Notes under the pieces: model-generated | Databases searched by the model: none | What the model was told of the DNA's origin: nothing | What the model saw: only the letters and a program-made list of their open reading frames with translations | DNA from: a virus | Direction: 5' to 3' (one strand) | DNA length: 48,451 bases | Virus record (IMG/VR): IMGVR_UViG_3300032223_001928 | Coordinates: 1-48,451 of that record | Part shown: positions 20,574 to 28,566 of the stretch, piece after piece | How the letters are laid out: each line of letters begins with the position of its first letter | Position numbering within the stretch: position 1 is the first letter of the stretch | Program-made: the position numbers and the translations under genes

Positions 20574-21815
20574 CTATCTTGTTTTTACCATTAAGTTTTG
20601 TCTATCGTCGCTTAACATATTGCTATGAAATTTAACACCGTGAATAGTTAATTCATCCATTCCTGGAATGGCAATAATGATTTTAGCGCCTTCTGTTTTT
20701 ATTATATCATTCTTTGACATACTTTTTAATTGTTCTATGTCTGGTTTTGAACTCTTCAAGTATGTTAGTTTAACACCGTCAACGTCGGAAGTCAACTTAA
20801 AAAAGCCATCATATTCATTCCGCTCTTCATTTTTCCCTAAATGGGCTTCGTTCACCATCTCTACTAGTTCTTTAATTTTCATTCTACGAAGGTTGTGAAC
20901 AAGCACTTCTCTCATTTTTTCATAAACTTCTTCCATTGCTTCTTTATAAATATCTGGTTTATCTTCTTTGGCGTTCGTCATCCATGTTGGACACGAAATA
21001 TCATCGTCTTTTGGGTGATATTTTCTTTTGCCTAGTTTACTGGCAAATATTTGCCTGCCGACTAACCACCAAGGTTTTCCTGATGGATTATAGATTATTG
21101 TGTCTTTATCATCGCCATAGCCAAGATTCTTATTATATGTAAATCTGACTTCACGACCTTCTTCTGTCACTAATTTTACAGATAGTCCAAAGCTTCTATC
21201 ATCTGGAGTATATAAAACTAAATCAGCTTTGCTGTTCTGGCTTCCTATTGATTTTACTTTTGATATTTTGCCTAATTTTTTCTCTAGTTTCTTTTTAGAG
21301 ATTAAGGCAATTTTATAAACATCAATAAAATCACCCTTTAATTTACTCATAACCTCAGAGTCATCTGCGCTTGGCGAAAGGTCTATTCTATTTTTTAATT
21401 GATCATCTATCTCGCCAGACAATAGATATTTTATTATATGTTCTAACGCAAGGCCATCACGAATTGCAAGATCGGCTTTGTAGATAATATAAACCATGCC
21501 AGTTCCATCCTTGCGATCAATTTTTGTAACATCGACAGCAGAATAGAACTTTGGCATGTTTACGTTCGATAGAGATACTTCTTTATTTTTTAAAGCCTTT
21601 TTTATCTTAGCAACACCTTTTTTCAACTTTTCTGAATCTTCAAATCGTACAACGATTCCAAATTCAGTTTTATTTGAGGAAGTAACAGAAGCAATTCCTA
21701 TATCTTTAAGTGCATTAATTTTATCATAGACATGATTCATTAGCTTGTCTTGATTGACAAACTGTTGTCTAAGACGCTTTTTGACTTCAAATAATAAATA
21801 TGATGCAATATCCAT
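20574..21815 (-). CDS. hypothetical protein with a possible PD-(D/E)xK nuclease core
   Basis: 413 aa. Around residues 195-215, SKADLVLYTPDD then FGLSVKLV has the D-x(n)-[S/E]-x-K spacing of restriction-endonuclease-like folds. The gene is coupled to its upstream neighbour (TAATG overlap), which has a clearer version of the same motif. The C-terminal region is alpha/beta without known motifs. Possible virion-associated nuclease or DNA-binding protein; weak assignment. Confidence 0.6.
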   Translation of the reverse strand: MDIASYLLFEVKKRLRQQFVNQDKLMNHVYDKINALKDIGIASVTSSNKTEFGIVVRFEDSEKLKKGVAKIKKALKNKEVSLSNVNMPKFYSAVDVTKIDRKDGTGMVYIIYKADLAIRDGLALEHIIKYLLSGEIDDQLKNRIDLSPSADDSEVMSKLKGDFIDVYKIALISKKKLEKKLGKISKVKSIGSQNSKADLVLYTPDDRSFGLSVKLVTEEGREVRFTYNKNLGYGDDKDTIIYNPSGKPWWLVGRQIFASKLGKRKYHPKDDDISCPTWMTNAKEDKPDIYKEAMEEVYEKMREVLVHNLRRMKIKELVEMVNEAHLGKNEERNEYDGFFKLTSDVDGVKLTYLKSSKPDIEQLKSMSKNDIIKTEGAKIIIAIPGMDELTIHGVKFHSNMLSDDRQNLMVKTR

Positions 21816-23185
21816 TACTTTTTTTCCATAATTGAATCTATGTTGGTTTCTGACTCTTTTATATGTTTTTTAGATTGTTCAGCTTTGCTGTTATCTTTCA
21901 TGCCTTCTGCAAGGTATTCATTAAATAATTGATTTGCAGATGCTAAATTAGCTATTACAGAAAGCGTATTTCTAAAAATTTCATTTTTAAACGTATTAAC
22001 TATTTCAGCTATAGCTGTTTTTCCTATTGTAATATTAGCAAAATTTATTAATTTTTCTTTAGGTATATTATTTCTTAACATAACAAACTGCTCGGCCAAT
22101 AAATACCCTCTAGATTGCTGAACTGCTTTAGATTTTTCTTCTAATGATAAAGAATTAAAAAAAGCCAATGATTCTTCAAATGTTGCAAAATTACTTAATT
22201 CTTCTTCAGCCTCAGTTGATTCTTTTTCTTCTGCTACTTTTCTAATGGGTCCATCAGGTTCTATTGTATTTTTAATCTTTAATCTCTTTGGTATTTTTTC
22301 TACTGATGGAATTTCTTTACCATAAGTTTCAACATATCTTTTTAAGATACGAAAATTATCTTGAGTTACACTATTGCCGGCAACTTTAAAAAAATTATAT
22401 AAATCATCCATACTTAATGGAACTTTATAAAATGTAATAGTACCTTCTGATTCTAAAGGTTTTCTAGGCTCTAGATTTTTAATTGCAATTACATAATAAA
22501 TTATTTTACCATCTGATAATTCTTTTTGTAGATTTTTTATACTACCAGATGCAGACGTAGTGCTTTTTCCTAGTAACTTACAACTTAGGTACAGAGGCTT
22601 TCCTTTTTCTTCAGCCTCTATGTCTGTTATTCTTGTATTATCAGCTAATTGTTTTCCATTTAGCAATACAGCTAAAAATGCTTCAAAAGCAAAACCCGCC
22701 GATGATGAATTTATTTGAGATAATATCTTAGTAAGTGTTTTAATGAATACAAGATAAGACATTAGAAATGAAACGTATTCACCATTCGTAGATGCCTTAA
22801 ACCCAAATTTTGCTAAATCTTGTTTTGTTTTTACATTATAAAAGTTTTCTATATTTTTTATTTTTTCTTCTAATGTATTTCCGCCTATATTTTTCAAATA
22901 TGAGCTTAACATGCCTCTATTTTTATACATCCATTTTTCATCTTCGTCAAATGGTAATGGTCTTGGATTAGCAGACATATCAGCCCAAAACAATTCATCG
23001 ATTTCTATATTTGGTATAGATTTTAAGGCAAAGTCTTTAGAGATTAATGGCATTTGCCCAGTTGTTTTTTCTTGTTCTGATATAATTTTCTTAAACTGCT
23101 CTCTGATTAAACCCTCAATAAGATTATCAGAGAGCATGTTTTCTTTTTGATAAAAGAAAGATTCAATTAATTTATTTTTTTCCAT
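21815..23185 (-). CDS. putative PD-(D/E)xK-fold nuclease/structural protein
   Basis: 456 aa. The central segment (about residues 165-240) reads GFAFEAFLAVLL, then ITDIEAEEKG, then YLSCKLLGKS: the E...D...xxK order of the restriction-endonuclease fold, although the middle acid/Lys pair is atypical (SCK). Residues ~22-40 (LIEGLIREQFKKIISEQE) echo the leader motif of neighbouring genes. The C-terminal half is helical and charged. Position in the virion-like block suggests a head-associated nuclease (inference). Confidence 0.6.
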   Translation of the reverse strand: MEKNKLIESFFYQKENMLSDNLIEGLIREQFKKIISEQEKTTGQMPLISKDFALKSIPNIEIDELFWADMSANPRPLPFDEDEKWMYKNRGMLSSYLKNIGGNTLEEKIKNIENFYNVKTKQDLAKFGFKASTNGEYVSFLMSYLVFIKTLTKILSQINSSSAGFAFEAFLAVLLNGKQLADNTRITDIEAEEKGKPLYLSCKLLGKSTTSASGSIKNLQKELSDGKIIYYVIAIKNLEPRKPLESEGTITFYKVPLSMDDLYNFFKVAGNSVTQDNFRILKRYVETYGKEIPSVEKIPKRLKIKNTIEPDGPIRKVAEEKESTEAEEELSNFATFEESLAFFNSLSLEEKSKAVQQSRGYLLAEQFVMLRNNIPKEKLINFANITIGKTAIAEIVNTFKNEIFRNTLSVIANLASANQLFNEYLAEGMKDNSKAEQSKKHIKESETNIDSIMEKK

Positions 23186-23198
23186 TTAAATTTTTTTC

Positions 23199-23888
23199 CT
23201 AGATCACCTCATCAGCAATCCCATATTTAACAGCTTCCTCTGCTGATAAATAGATGTTAACATGCTTTTGAAGCAATTTATTCATTGTTTGTTGTGTCAA
23301 TTTTGTTTCTGCGATAAGCGCTTTAATGTAGCGATCCTGGGTCCATCTGATCTCTTCCATCTCGTTCTCAAGACTATGGATTGGACCCTCGCTACCAGCA
23401 AGAACAGAATGGATCATTACTCGGCAATGCTTACCAATTTTTCTTTTTCCTTTTGTGCCTGCGGCCAACAATAGAACACCGGCACTCATAACCTTTCCAA
23501 GACCAATCGTTGCGATATCTGAATCTTTCTTTACCATTCTCATAACATCGTAGATTGCAAACATGTCACTCGCTGAACCGCCATGCGTGCTTACGTAAAG
23601 TTCAATTGGGTCTGGGCGTTCTTTTGGATTCTCTGCTGGAGGTTCCCAGCTTTTCCACATTGATAGAAGAGCATAAATAACATCGCCTGCACGTTCTTCA
23701 TTTACATCACCGATAAGACCAATACTTCTAGAAGGGGTTTCAGTACCCAAACCTGGTAGCATAATGATGTTACTTCCCGGCACTTGTTCTTCTTCTACTT
23801 TTTCTTCAACTTCCTTCTTTACTGGGGTTTTTGTTGGGGTTTTTACTGGCTTCTTAGCTGTTTTCTTGTTTCCGATAATGATACTCAT
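23199..23888 (-). CDS. ClpP-like serine protease
   Basis: 229 aa. After a Lys/Pro-rich N-terminal tail of ~40 residues comes a ClpP fold: IGLIGDVNEE, the oxyanion strand THGGSASD, nucleophile S135 in KVMSAGVLLLAAG, H160 in VMIHSVLAG, then YLSAEEAVKYGIADEV. The usual acid (Asp just before the FLSAxEA strand) aligns with N211, so the catalytic triad may be altered. May degrade proteins with a host ATPase, or act as a prohead-type maturation protease. Starts inside the end of the previous gene. Confidence 0.88.
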   Translation of the reverse strand: MSIIIGNKKTAKKPVKTPTKTPVKKEVEEKVEEEQVPGSNIIMLPGLGTETPSRSIGLIGDVNEERAGDVIYALLSMWKSWEPPAENPKERPDPIELYVSTHGGSASDMFAIYDVMRMVKKDSDIATIGLGKVMSAGVLLLAAGTKGKRKIGKHCRVMIHSVLAGSEGPIHSLENEMEEIRWTQDRYIKALIAETKLTQQTMNKLLQKHVNIYLSAEEAVKYGIADEVI

Positions 23889-24193
23889 TTTTTAGCTCTT
23901 TTCTTTTTGGTTTTAAAGTTCAGTTCTACGTACTCATCTTTATTGGCTTTTGCTCTTACTTCGGTTAGCTTTATTGGACATTCTTTTGCCCAAGACAACC
24001 ATTCTTTTTGATCCTTAAATGGCTTACTAAAGAACATCATCTTGTCTCCGCTCTTTAGATTCCAGCCAATCCCAGATTCATTCCAGTCTTTAAATATTTT
24101 CTTTAAATCTGTTTTATCTTTTTGATTGATTTCATTAACCTGTACTGTATAGATATTTTCGTACTTTTTCCATCCAAATGCATACATTTTCAT
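23885..24193 (-). CDS. hypothetical protein (102 aa)
   Basis: Begins MKMYAFGWKKYENIY; basic C-terminus (KTKKKRAKK). Overlaps both neighbours by four bases, so it is translationally coupled to the ClpP gene. No recognised family. Confidence 0.75.
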   Translation of the reverse strand: MKMYAFGWKKYENIYTVQVNEINQKDKTDLKKIFKDWNESGIGWNLKSGDKMMFFSKPFKDQKEWLSWAKECPIKLTEVRAKANKDEYVELNFKTKKKRAKK

Positions 24194-24447
24194 GATTTGC
24201 CTTTTTTAATATTTGAAGCTACTTTTATTGTTCCTTCTGACCAGATTAAATTTATCTCCTCTTTTAAGTATCTTTCAACTTGAGAAAGATACCCTAATAT
24301 TTCATTAGTATCTTGTGTTTCTTGAAATGCCCATCTTATAACAGATGCAGCCACAAAGATTCTCTCACAGTTTATAATATTGTCTTGATGTTTAGCTTCG
24401 CGCTTTACAACGTCCCTTATAATATCAGAGGGAGATCTGAGCTTCAT
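24190..24447 (-). CDS. hypothetical protein (85 aa)
   Basis: Begins MKLRSPSDIIRDVVKREA; all-helical with a ...TNEILGYLSQVERYLKEEI segment. ATGA-type four-base overlaps on both sides. Function unknown. Confidence 0.75.
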   Translation of the reverse strand: MKLRSPSDIIRDVVKREAKHQDNIINCERIFVAASVIRWAFQETQDTNEILGYLSQVERYLKEEINLIWSEGTIKVASNIKKGKS

Positions 24448-24824
24448 TTTTTATGCCTTTCGATATAATTTATCACATCTTTAAAGTTTTTATATTTTGT
24501 CCTATATGGAAGGATTTCACTTATACCTTTTACGTATTGTTCTCCAATTCTATCATATTTTTCTTCCATCTTATTTTTTATTGCTTTATATTCTTCAATT
24601 TTTTCTGGTTCTTCCTCGTTTCTGTATTCATAAGCAAGATCCATAATTGCCAGTGAATGAGACTTCCATTCTATGAAATTAATAGTAAGCAATAGAAACT
24701 TTTTTTCTAAATCCTGCATGTATTCGATATATTTTCCCAGCATAATCATTCTAGTAAAAAGACCCCTTACCAGAAAACCACCAAGGAAAGATAAGAAAAA
24801 AAGAATCGTTTCGTTGTTTGTCAT
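24444..24824 (-). CDS. membrane-anchored helical protein (126 aa)
   Basis: N-terminal hydrophobic segment (ILFFLSFLGGFLVRGLF, residues ~7-23) followed by a ~100-residue helical, charged domain. First gene after the terminator/promoter junction at 24843-24894. Function unknown. Confidence 0.75.
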   Translation of the reverse strand: MTNNETILFFLSFLGGFLVRGLFTRMIMLGKYIEYMQDLEKKFLLLTINFIEWKSHSLAIMDLAYEYRNEEEPEKIEEYKAIKNKMEEKYDRIGEQYVKGISEILPYRTKYKNFKDVINYIERHKK

Positions 24825-24842
24825 TTTTCACCTCAGAAGAGT

Positions 24843-24894
24843 ACTATAGCATACTTCCTAAAAAAAGAAAACCCACCTTTTTATGGGTGGGTTT
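24843..24894 (-). terminator. intrinsic terminator fused to a downstream promoter
   Basis: Stem AAACCCACC/GGTGGGTTT (24886-24894 with 24869-24877) then TCTTTTTTT terminates the gene at 24920-25192. Immediately beyond lies TGCTATAGT (extended -10; hexamer 24848-24843), whose -35 region would fall in the terminator's T-tract. One 50-bp element thus seems to end one operon and start the next. Confidence 0.75.
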
Positions 24895-24919
24895 CTTATA
24901 TTAGGAGGTTTTTACTACT

Positions 24920-25192
24920 CTAATCTTCTAGCACGTCCTTTAGTACATTTGTTACTAAATCTTCTGGCATGTTCTGCATGAAGGCTTCTAATGCTTGTCT
25001 TGGAATTTGATTTTCCTCAATGACCTCTAGAAAGTCAACTAGAGCATCTTTTGAAACAAATTCTCCATCGGCATCTTCAGCGTATCCATGAACATAGCCT
25101 TCGACCAAAGTTTCAACTTCATCTTTCTCTTCAGCTACGCGCTGTACTTCTTCAGCTATAATTTTTTTTAGCTCGCCTCTGGTAATTTGCAT
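24920..25192 (-). CDS. leader-bearing small protein (90 aa), probable virion-associated
   Basis: Begins MQITRGELKKIIAEEVQR, the clearest match to the shared leader, with IAE as a possible processing site. The remainder is an acidic helical domain (FVSKDALVDFLEVIEENQIP, ALEAFMQNMP). Located just downstream of the Glu-rich protein gene. Confidence 0.75.
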   Translation of the reverse strand: MQITRGELKKIIAEEVQRVAEEKDEVETLVEGYVHGYAEDADGEFVSKDALVDFLEVIEENQIPRQALEAFMQNMPEDLVTNVLKDVLED

Positions 25193-25209
25193 TTTGATTT
25201 CCTTCAGTA

Positions 25210-26271
25210 TTAGCCAGTCTTTTTCTTGTTTTTACCTTTGTTGGTAACGCTGCTTTTCTTGCCGTGAGTTACAACATGGTCTCCATTTGGAGCTAGTTCA
25301 GATGTTTTGTGTCCACCTGGGGCTTTTGTCTTTGGACCCTTTGAATCTACCCACTTCATATCTTTGTGACCAGACCAAACATCCTTTACACTACCTTTTT
25401 TTTTATGTAGTACTGGATTTTCGCCTTTTTTATGGGTTACTTTGTGGCCTTTTCCGTGATGGCTTTTTTTCTCTTCTAGCTTTTTCTTTTTTTCTTGCAT
25501 TTTTTTCTTAACGGAAGCTTTCTTGCTTTCTTTCTTTACAGGAGCTTTTTTGCCAGCTTTCTTGCTTCTGGCTTCTGATATAAGACGAGCAGTTACTCTT
25601 CTTAGAACGTTTTCAACTAGTTCATCTTCAGATAAGGCTGATTCATCGAGTTCTTCTTCCTCTTCTTCTTCCTCTTCTTCTTCCTCTTCTTCATCGTGCA
25701 TTGATTCGTCTAGTTCTTCCTCTTCTTCTTCCTCTTCCTCGTGATAACTCTCGTCTAGCTCCTCTTCTTCTTCCTCTTCTTCCTCTTCTTCCTCTTCTTC
25801 TTCGTGATAACGTTCGTCTAGTTCTTCTTCTTCCTCTTCTTCGTCTTCTTCGTCTTCTTCGTCGTCCATCTCTAGATCGTCGTCATCCATGTCCATTTCT
25901 GGCTCTTCATCACTATCGACATCCATATCACCTCCTTCGCTGTCGTCTGTGACGGTGCCTTTTAGACCGAATACATTTAATAGGGCTTCAATGGCTTCTT
26001 TAGCTAGGGCTGGGTCAATTTTTCCTTCGCCTTCACCTTCATCGTCCATACCTACATCAAGAGCTTCATCCTCTTCATGTGCGCCTAATTTCATACCACC
26101 ACCATGTACGGCTGAACCGCCCATAGCAGATCCGGTTTCATCAAGCTCTTCCTCTTCTTCGGCATAACCTGGTGCGCTTTCATTGATAAAGCGATCAGTT
26201 AATGGCTCTAAGTTAGCAAGTTTCATAAACTTGCGTACTGTTGATTCTTCTAACAATTGTTTTTTGCTCAT
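25210..26271 (-). CDS. Glu-rich repeat protein, possible scaffold/prohead core component
   Basis: 353 aa. The N-terminus (MSKKQLLEESTVRKFMKLAN) resembles a segment I recall from marine phage proteins. Residues ~130-212 are poly-acidic with a unit EELDE-[RS]-[YM]-HEEEE repeated several times. A helix DELVENVLRRVTARLISEAR follows, then a Lys-rich basic tail of ~110 residues. Acidic/helical/basic composition is typical of phage scaffold or internal head proteins, but no homology can be claimed. Preceded by an ACTATTTA element. Confidence 0.75.
   Translation of the reverse strand: MSKKQLLEESTVRKFMKLANLEPLTDRFINESAPGYAEEEEELDETGSAMGGSAVHGGGMKLGAHEEDEALDVGMDDEGEGEGKIDPALAKEAIEALLNVFGLKGTVTDDSEGGDMDVDSDEEPEMDMDDDDLEMDDEEDEEDEEEEEEELDERYHEEEEEEEEEEEEEEELDESYHEEEEEEEEELDESMHDEEEEEEEEEEEEEELDESALSEDELVENVLRRVTARLISEARSKKAGKKAPVKKESKKASVKKKMQEKKKKLEEKKSHHGKGHKVTHKKGENPVLHKKKGSVKDVWSGHKDMKWVDSKGPKTKAPGGHKTSELAPNGDHVVTHGKKSSVTNKGKNKKKTG
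25648..25862. repeat. GAA/GAG-rich low-complexity coding repeats
   Basis: Tandem GAA/GAG codons encoding the poly-Glu blocks of the protein above, with an imperfect longer unit containing GAACTAGACGAA-type sequence (ELDE). Such arrays change length easily by slippage, so strain variation is expected here. Confidence 0.85.
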
Positions 26272-26308
26272 ATATCATATCTCCTAATATAATAAGGTTC
26301 TTAACATT

Positions 26309-26316
26309 TAAATAGT
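26309..26316 (-). promoter_or_regulatory. ACTATTTA element (candidate late promoter)
   Basis: GTACTATTTAAATG, 38 bp before the Glu-rich protein gene. Just upstream is a small AT-rich hairpin (AATCC/GGATT). No -35 box. Confidence 0.4.
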
Positions 26317-26351
26317 ACAATAAATCCTAAAAAGGATTATTTTTAATATAA

Positions 26352-26603
26352 TTAGTACGTATTCTGCAAATACGCTTTAATTTTTTCTCTAGCCGAATCT
26401 TCTAATTGCTTTACTCTAACAAAAGATAAGCCTATTCTTTTAGAAACTTCTCTTAAAGTTAATTCTCCGTGCTTATCTGCTGCTAAAACAGCGCAGTTTA
26501 AATCTTCTTCGTAATTCATCCAATTCCTACATTCAGAATTTGGACAAGGTTCCTCTAGTTTTTCACATGCTTCTGTACATGTTTTAAAGTTAAACAGACT
26601 CAT
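26352..26603 (-). CDS. sigma factor region 4-like protein with N-terminal Cys cluster
   Basis: 83 aa. Residues ~45-78 (GELTLREVSKRIGLSFVRVK, then QLEDSAREKIK) match the sigma-70 region 4 helix-turn-helix that reads -35 elements. The N-terminal half has CTEACEKLEEPCPNSEC and a later Cys, a likely zinc site. No region 2 is present, so it may act with host sigma or as an anti-sigma/late-transcription adaptor. Overlaps the upstream gene by four bases, so both are probably made together. Confidence 0.75.
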   Translation of the reverse strand: MSLFNFKTCTEACEKLEEPCPNSECRNWMNYEEDLNCAVLAADKHGELTLREVSKRIGLSFVRVKQLEDSAREKIKAYLQNTY

Positions 26604-26920
26604 AGATCTGGGTTCTCCGTTTCGATTATTGAAAATATATTCTCAATTTCTTCTTGATTTAAAGCAAAATCATTTTGACATGCTGCGCTTTCTTTCTCGT
26701 CTTTCTTGGTCATTTTTTTTCTTCTGTGTGATCTCTTACTTTCTAAGGCTTTATTTACATATGCTACAAGCGTAGGATCACGATCTACATAAGATTCTAT
26801 AACCATACGAAGAAAATCCCAAAACTTTAGACTATCATACTTTAATTGTAGATAGAAGCGCATCTGCATCATTTCATCTATATAAAATGTTAGATTTCTC
26901 CTATCAGTTCTTTTTTCCAT
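26600..26920 (-). CDS. hypothetical protein (106 aa), ribbon-helix-helix-like start
   Basis: Begins MEKRTDRRNLTFYIDEMMQM: a beta strand then helices, as in small RHH-type regulators, followed by a basic patch (RSHRRKKMTKK) and an acidic tail. Coupled to the sigma-like gene, so perhaps a transcription cofactor. Low certainty. Confidence 0.65.
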   Translation of the reverse strand: MEKRTDRRNLTFYIDEMMQMRFYLQLKYDSLKFWDFLRMVIESYVDRDPTLVAYVNKALESKRSHRRKKMTKKDEKESAACQNDFALNQEEIENIFSIIETENPDL

Positions 26921-27140
26921 TTTGTTGTTTTTCCGTGAAACATTCAGGGCAATATAAATCTACCTTTTTTTGAGAATAAAAAATTTCAACTGACCAAGTT
27001 TTTACCATTTCTTTATTCATTTTATCATAAGGCTTTTTGCATGTCAAGCATTCATCTGATAAACTAAGCATTAAATCTATTGTAGAAGTAGCCTCCTTAC
27101 CCATTTGTTTCTGGAGAGTTCTTCGTTCTTTTCGGTTCAT
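26904..27140 (-). CDS. small zinc-ribbon protein (78 aa)
   Basis: Begins MNRKERRTLQKQMGKEA; zinc ribbon from CLTCKKPYDK and LYCPECFTEK (two CxxC, ~30 apart). I recall similar short proteins in T4-like marine phages near transcription genes. Overlaps both neighbours. Function unknown, plausibly transcription-related. Confidence 0.75.
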   Translation of the reverse strand: MNRKERRTLQKQMGKEATSTIDLMLSLSDECLTCKKPYDKMNKEMVKTWSVEIFYSQKKVDLYCPECFTEKQQNGKKN

Positions 27141-27580
27141 TTAACACCTGAACTGCCAAAGCTACCAGAACCGCGCTTATCGCCGCTTACATCAAAATCT
27201 TGAACCTCTACAAGCCTTGATTCATAAACTTTTTGAACAGTGAATTGTGCAATTTTATCATGATGCGAAATTTTTACTGCTTTATTTGTACCATTGTGCA
27301 TCACAATTCCCCAAGGGCCAGTATAATATGAATCAACAAGTCCAAGAATAACAAACTTGCCTTTGCTGTTCATTCCACTTCGGCCACGAATATCACAAGC
27401 CCAACCTTCGGGTGGCATAATAGAAACACCAGTTGGCACAATTCTAGTTTCTCCTGGCTCTATGTCAAACCCGTTTTCACAATCGGCATATAGATCCCAT
27501 GCAGCATCTTCCTGATGCGCCTTTTGCGGACCTTTTGCTGTTTCAGTTAGTTTTTTCCATTGTAGTGTTACTTCTGACAT
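27137..27580 (-). CDS. dut: dUTPase (trimeric type)
   Basis: 147 aa from ATG 27580 (AAAGGATTAAAA before it; a longer frame overlaps the upstream gene). All five family motifs are visible in order: DAAWDLYA, RGRSGMNSKG, GLVDSYYTGPWG, KISHHDKIAQF and the C-terminal RGSGSFGSSG. Hydrolyses dUTP to dUMP, keeping uracil out of phage DNA and supplying substrate to ThyX (34858-35595). Confidence 0.93.
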   Translation of the reverse strand: MSEVTLQWKKLTETAKGPQKAHQEDAAWDLYADCENGFDIEPGETRIVPTGVSIMPPEGWACDIRGRSGMNSKGKFVILGLVDSYYTGPWGIVMHNGTNKAVKISHHDKIAQFTVQKVYESRLVEVQDFDVSGDKRGSGSFGSSGVK

Positions 27581-27582
27581 TT

Positions 27583-27984
27583 TTAATCCTTTCGGCCTAA
27601 TAGCCATGATGAGCTTTGAACTTTCGCACCTAATCCATCAACAATAGCAATCCCAAGATCTCTACAAATTTTAGATTCTGGGATTTCATATGTAAATCTA
27701 TCTCCGCCTTTTGCAAAAATATGCGGCCTTATAACTTCAAGCGTCTTACAGACAGTTGGATCTCTATCTACTGCTAAAATTGCCATATCTACATATCGGA
27801 GCGACCTAATAATCATCAGTCTCTCTTGTTCATCCATGAATTCTTTAGAGCCTTTAAGTTTAACTTGAAAATCGTTATTAACGATAACAATTAACTTATC
27901 TCCAAGATTTTTTGCTCTTTCGAGATATTCAATGTGACCTTTGTGTAATGGATTAAAATAACCACTTGTTGCTACTATTTTCAT
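27583..27984 (-). CDS. cytidylyltransferase-like nucleotidyltransferase
   Basis: 133 aa. HIGH-type motif GYFNPLHKGHIEYLERAK (residues ~8-25) and a C-terminal QSSSWLLG in place of the ISSTxIR signature put it with glycerol-3-phosphate/ADP-heptose nucleotidyltransferases. It would join CMP or AMP to a phosphorylated substrate. With the cupin at 28213 and the possible GT-A enzyme at 32866 it hints at activated-sugar chemistry. Substrate unknown. Confidence 0.85.
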   Translation of the reverse strand: MKIVATSGYFNPLHKGHIEYLERAKNLGDKLIVIVNNDFQVKLKGSKEFMDEQERLMIIRSLRYVDMAILAVDRDPTVCKTLEVIRPHIFAKGGDRFTYEIPESKICRDLGIAIVDGLGAKVQSSSWLLGRKD

Positions 27985-27985
27985 T

Positions 27986-28210
27986 TTAAAACTTTCTGTA
28001 GTAAAAATAAACTACTTTTTCCCTATTAGGGTTTCTTTCTAATGCTTCCGTTATTTGTCTTTTTATACCTTGATTTGAACAATAGATATTTGTTTCAGAA
28101 ATGTTCTTGATATAAAAATCAAAATCGACCTCTGGGATTGGATTCCCTTTTTCGTAAATGCCAGACTCTAAATATATTTGTTCCCAGATTTCACTATCGC
28201 TATCATACAT
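27986..28210 (-). CDS. hypothetical protein (74 aa)
   Basis: Begins MYDSDSEIWEQIYLESG; acidic N-terminus and a basic C-terminal YFYYRKF. Two-base gap to the gene upstream and one to that downstream. Function unknown. Confidence 0.75.
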   Translation of the reverse strand: MYDSDSEIWEQIYLESGIYEKGNPIPEVDFDFYIKNISETNIYCSNQGIKRQITEALERNPNREKVVYFYYRKF

Positions 28211-28212
28211 TA

Positions 28213-28563
28213 TTATGATCTCCCGTAATCGTCTTCGTATCTTACAATATCGTCTTCTCCGTAGTATTCACCAATTTGTACTTCAGTAAAGACTAGCGGA
28301 ACAAGATCATGATCATTTATAATTCTATGTTTTCTTCCCGCTTCAATAACAATAACAGCACCAGGCATTACTTGTACTTCGTGACCATCACGAATAGCTA
28401 TTCCTGTACCTTGTTGCACAACCCAGACTTCACTTCTTTTTTCATGCGATTGGTAACTAAGTTTTTGTTTAGGTTTTACATGAATACGTTTTACTTTTCC
28501 GTAACCTTCATCGTCTAAAACAATAAAATGTCCCCAAGGTCGTTCTTCGTATTTTTCACTCAT
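28213..28563 (-). CDS. mannose-6-phosphate isomerase-like cupin
   Basis: 116 aa single cupin. RPWG near the N-terminus, then the signature LSYQSHEKRSEVWVV, GAVIVIEAGRKHRI and EVQIGEYYGEDDIVRYEDDY match the type II phosphomannose isomerase domain (C-terminal half of ManC/AlgA). The metal ligands (His, His, Glu) are in place. Would interconvert mannose-6-P and fructose-6-P, probably for sugar nucleotide supply. Stand-alone form, without the GMP-transferase half. Confidence 0.85.
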   Translation of the reverse strand: MSEKYEERPWGHFIVLDDEGYGKVKRIHVKPKQKLSYQSHEKRSEVWVVQQGTGIAIRDGHEVQVMPGAVIVIEAGRKHRIINDHDLVPLVFTEVQIGEYYGEDDIVRYEDDYGRS

Positions 28564-28566
28564 TTT

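Noticed and set aside
25523-26167. Plus-strand ORFs rich in serine or leucine opposite the Glu-rich gene
   Set aside because: They are the antisense of GAA/GAG repeats (TTC/TCT runs); no ribosome binding sites and composition is a pure by-product.
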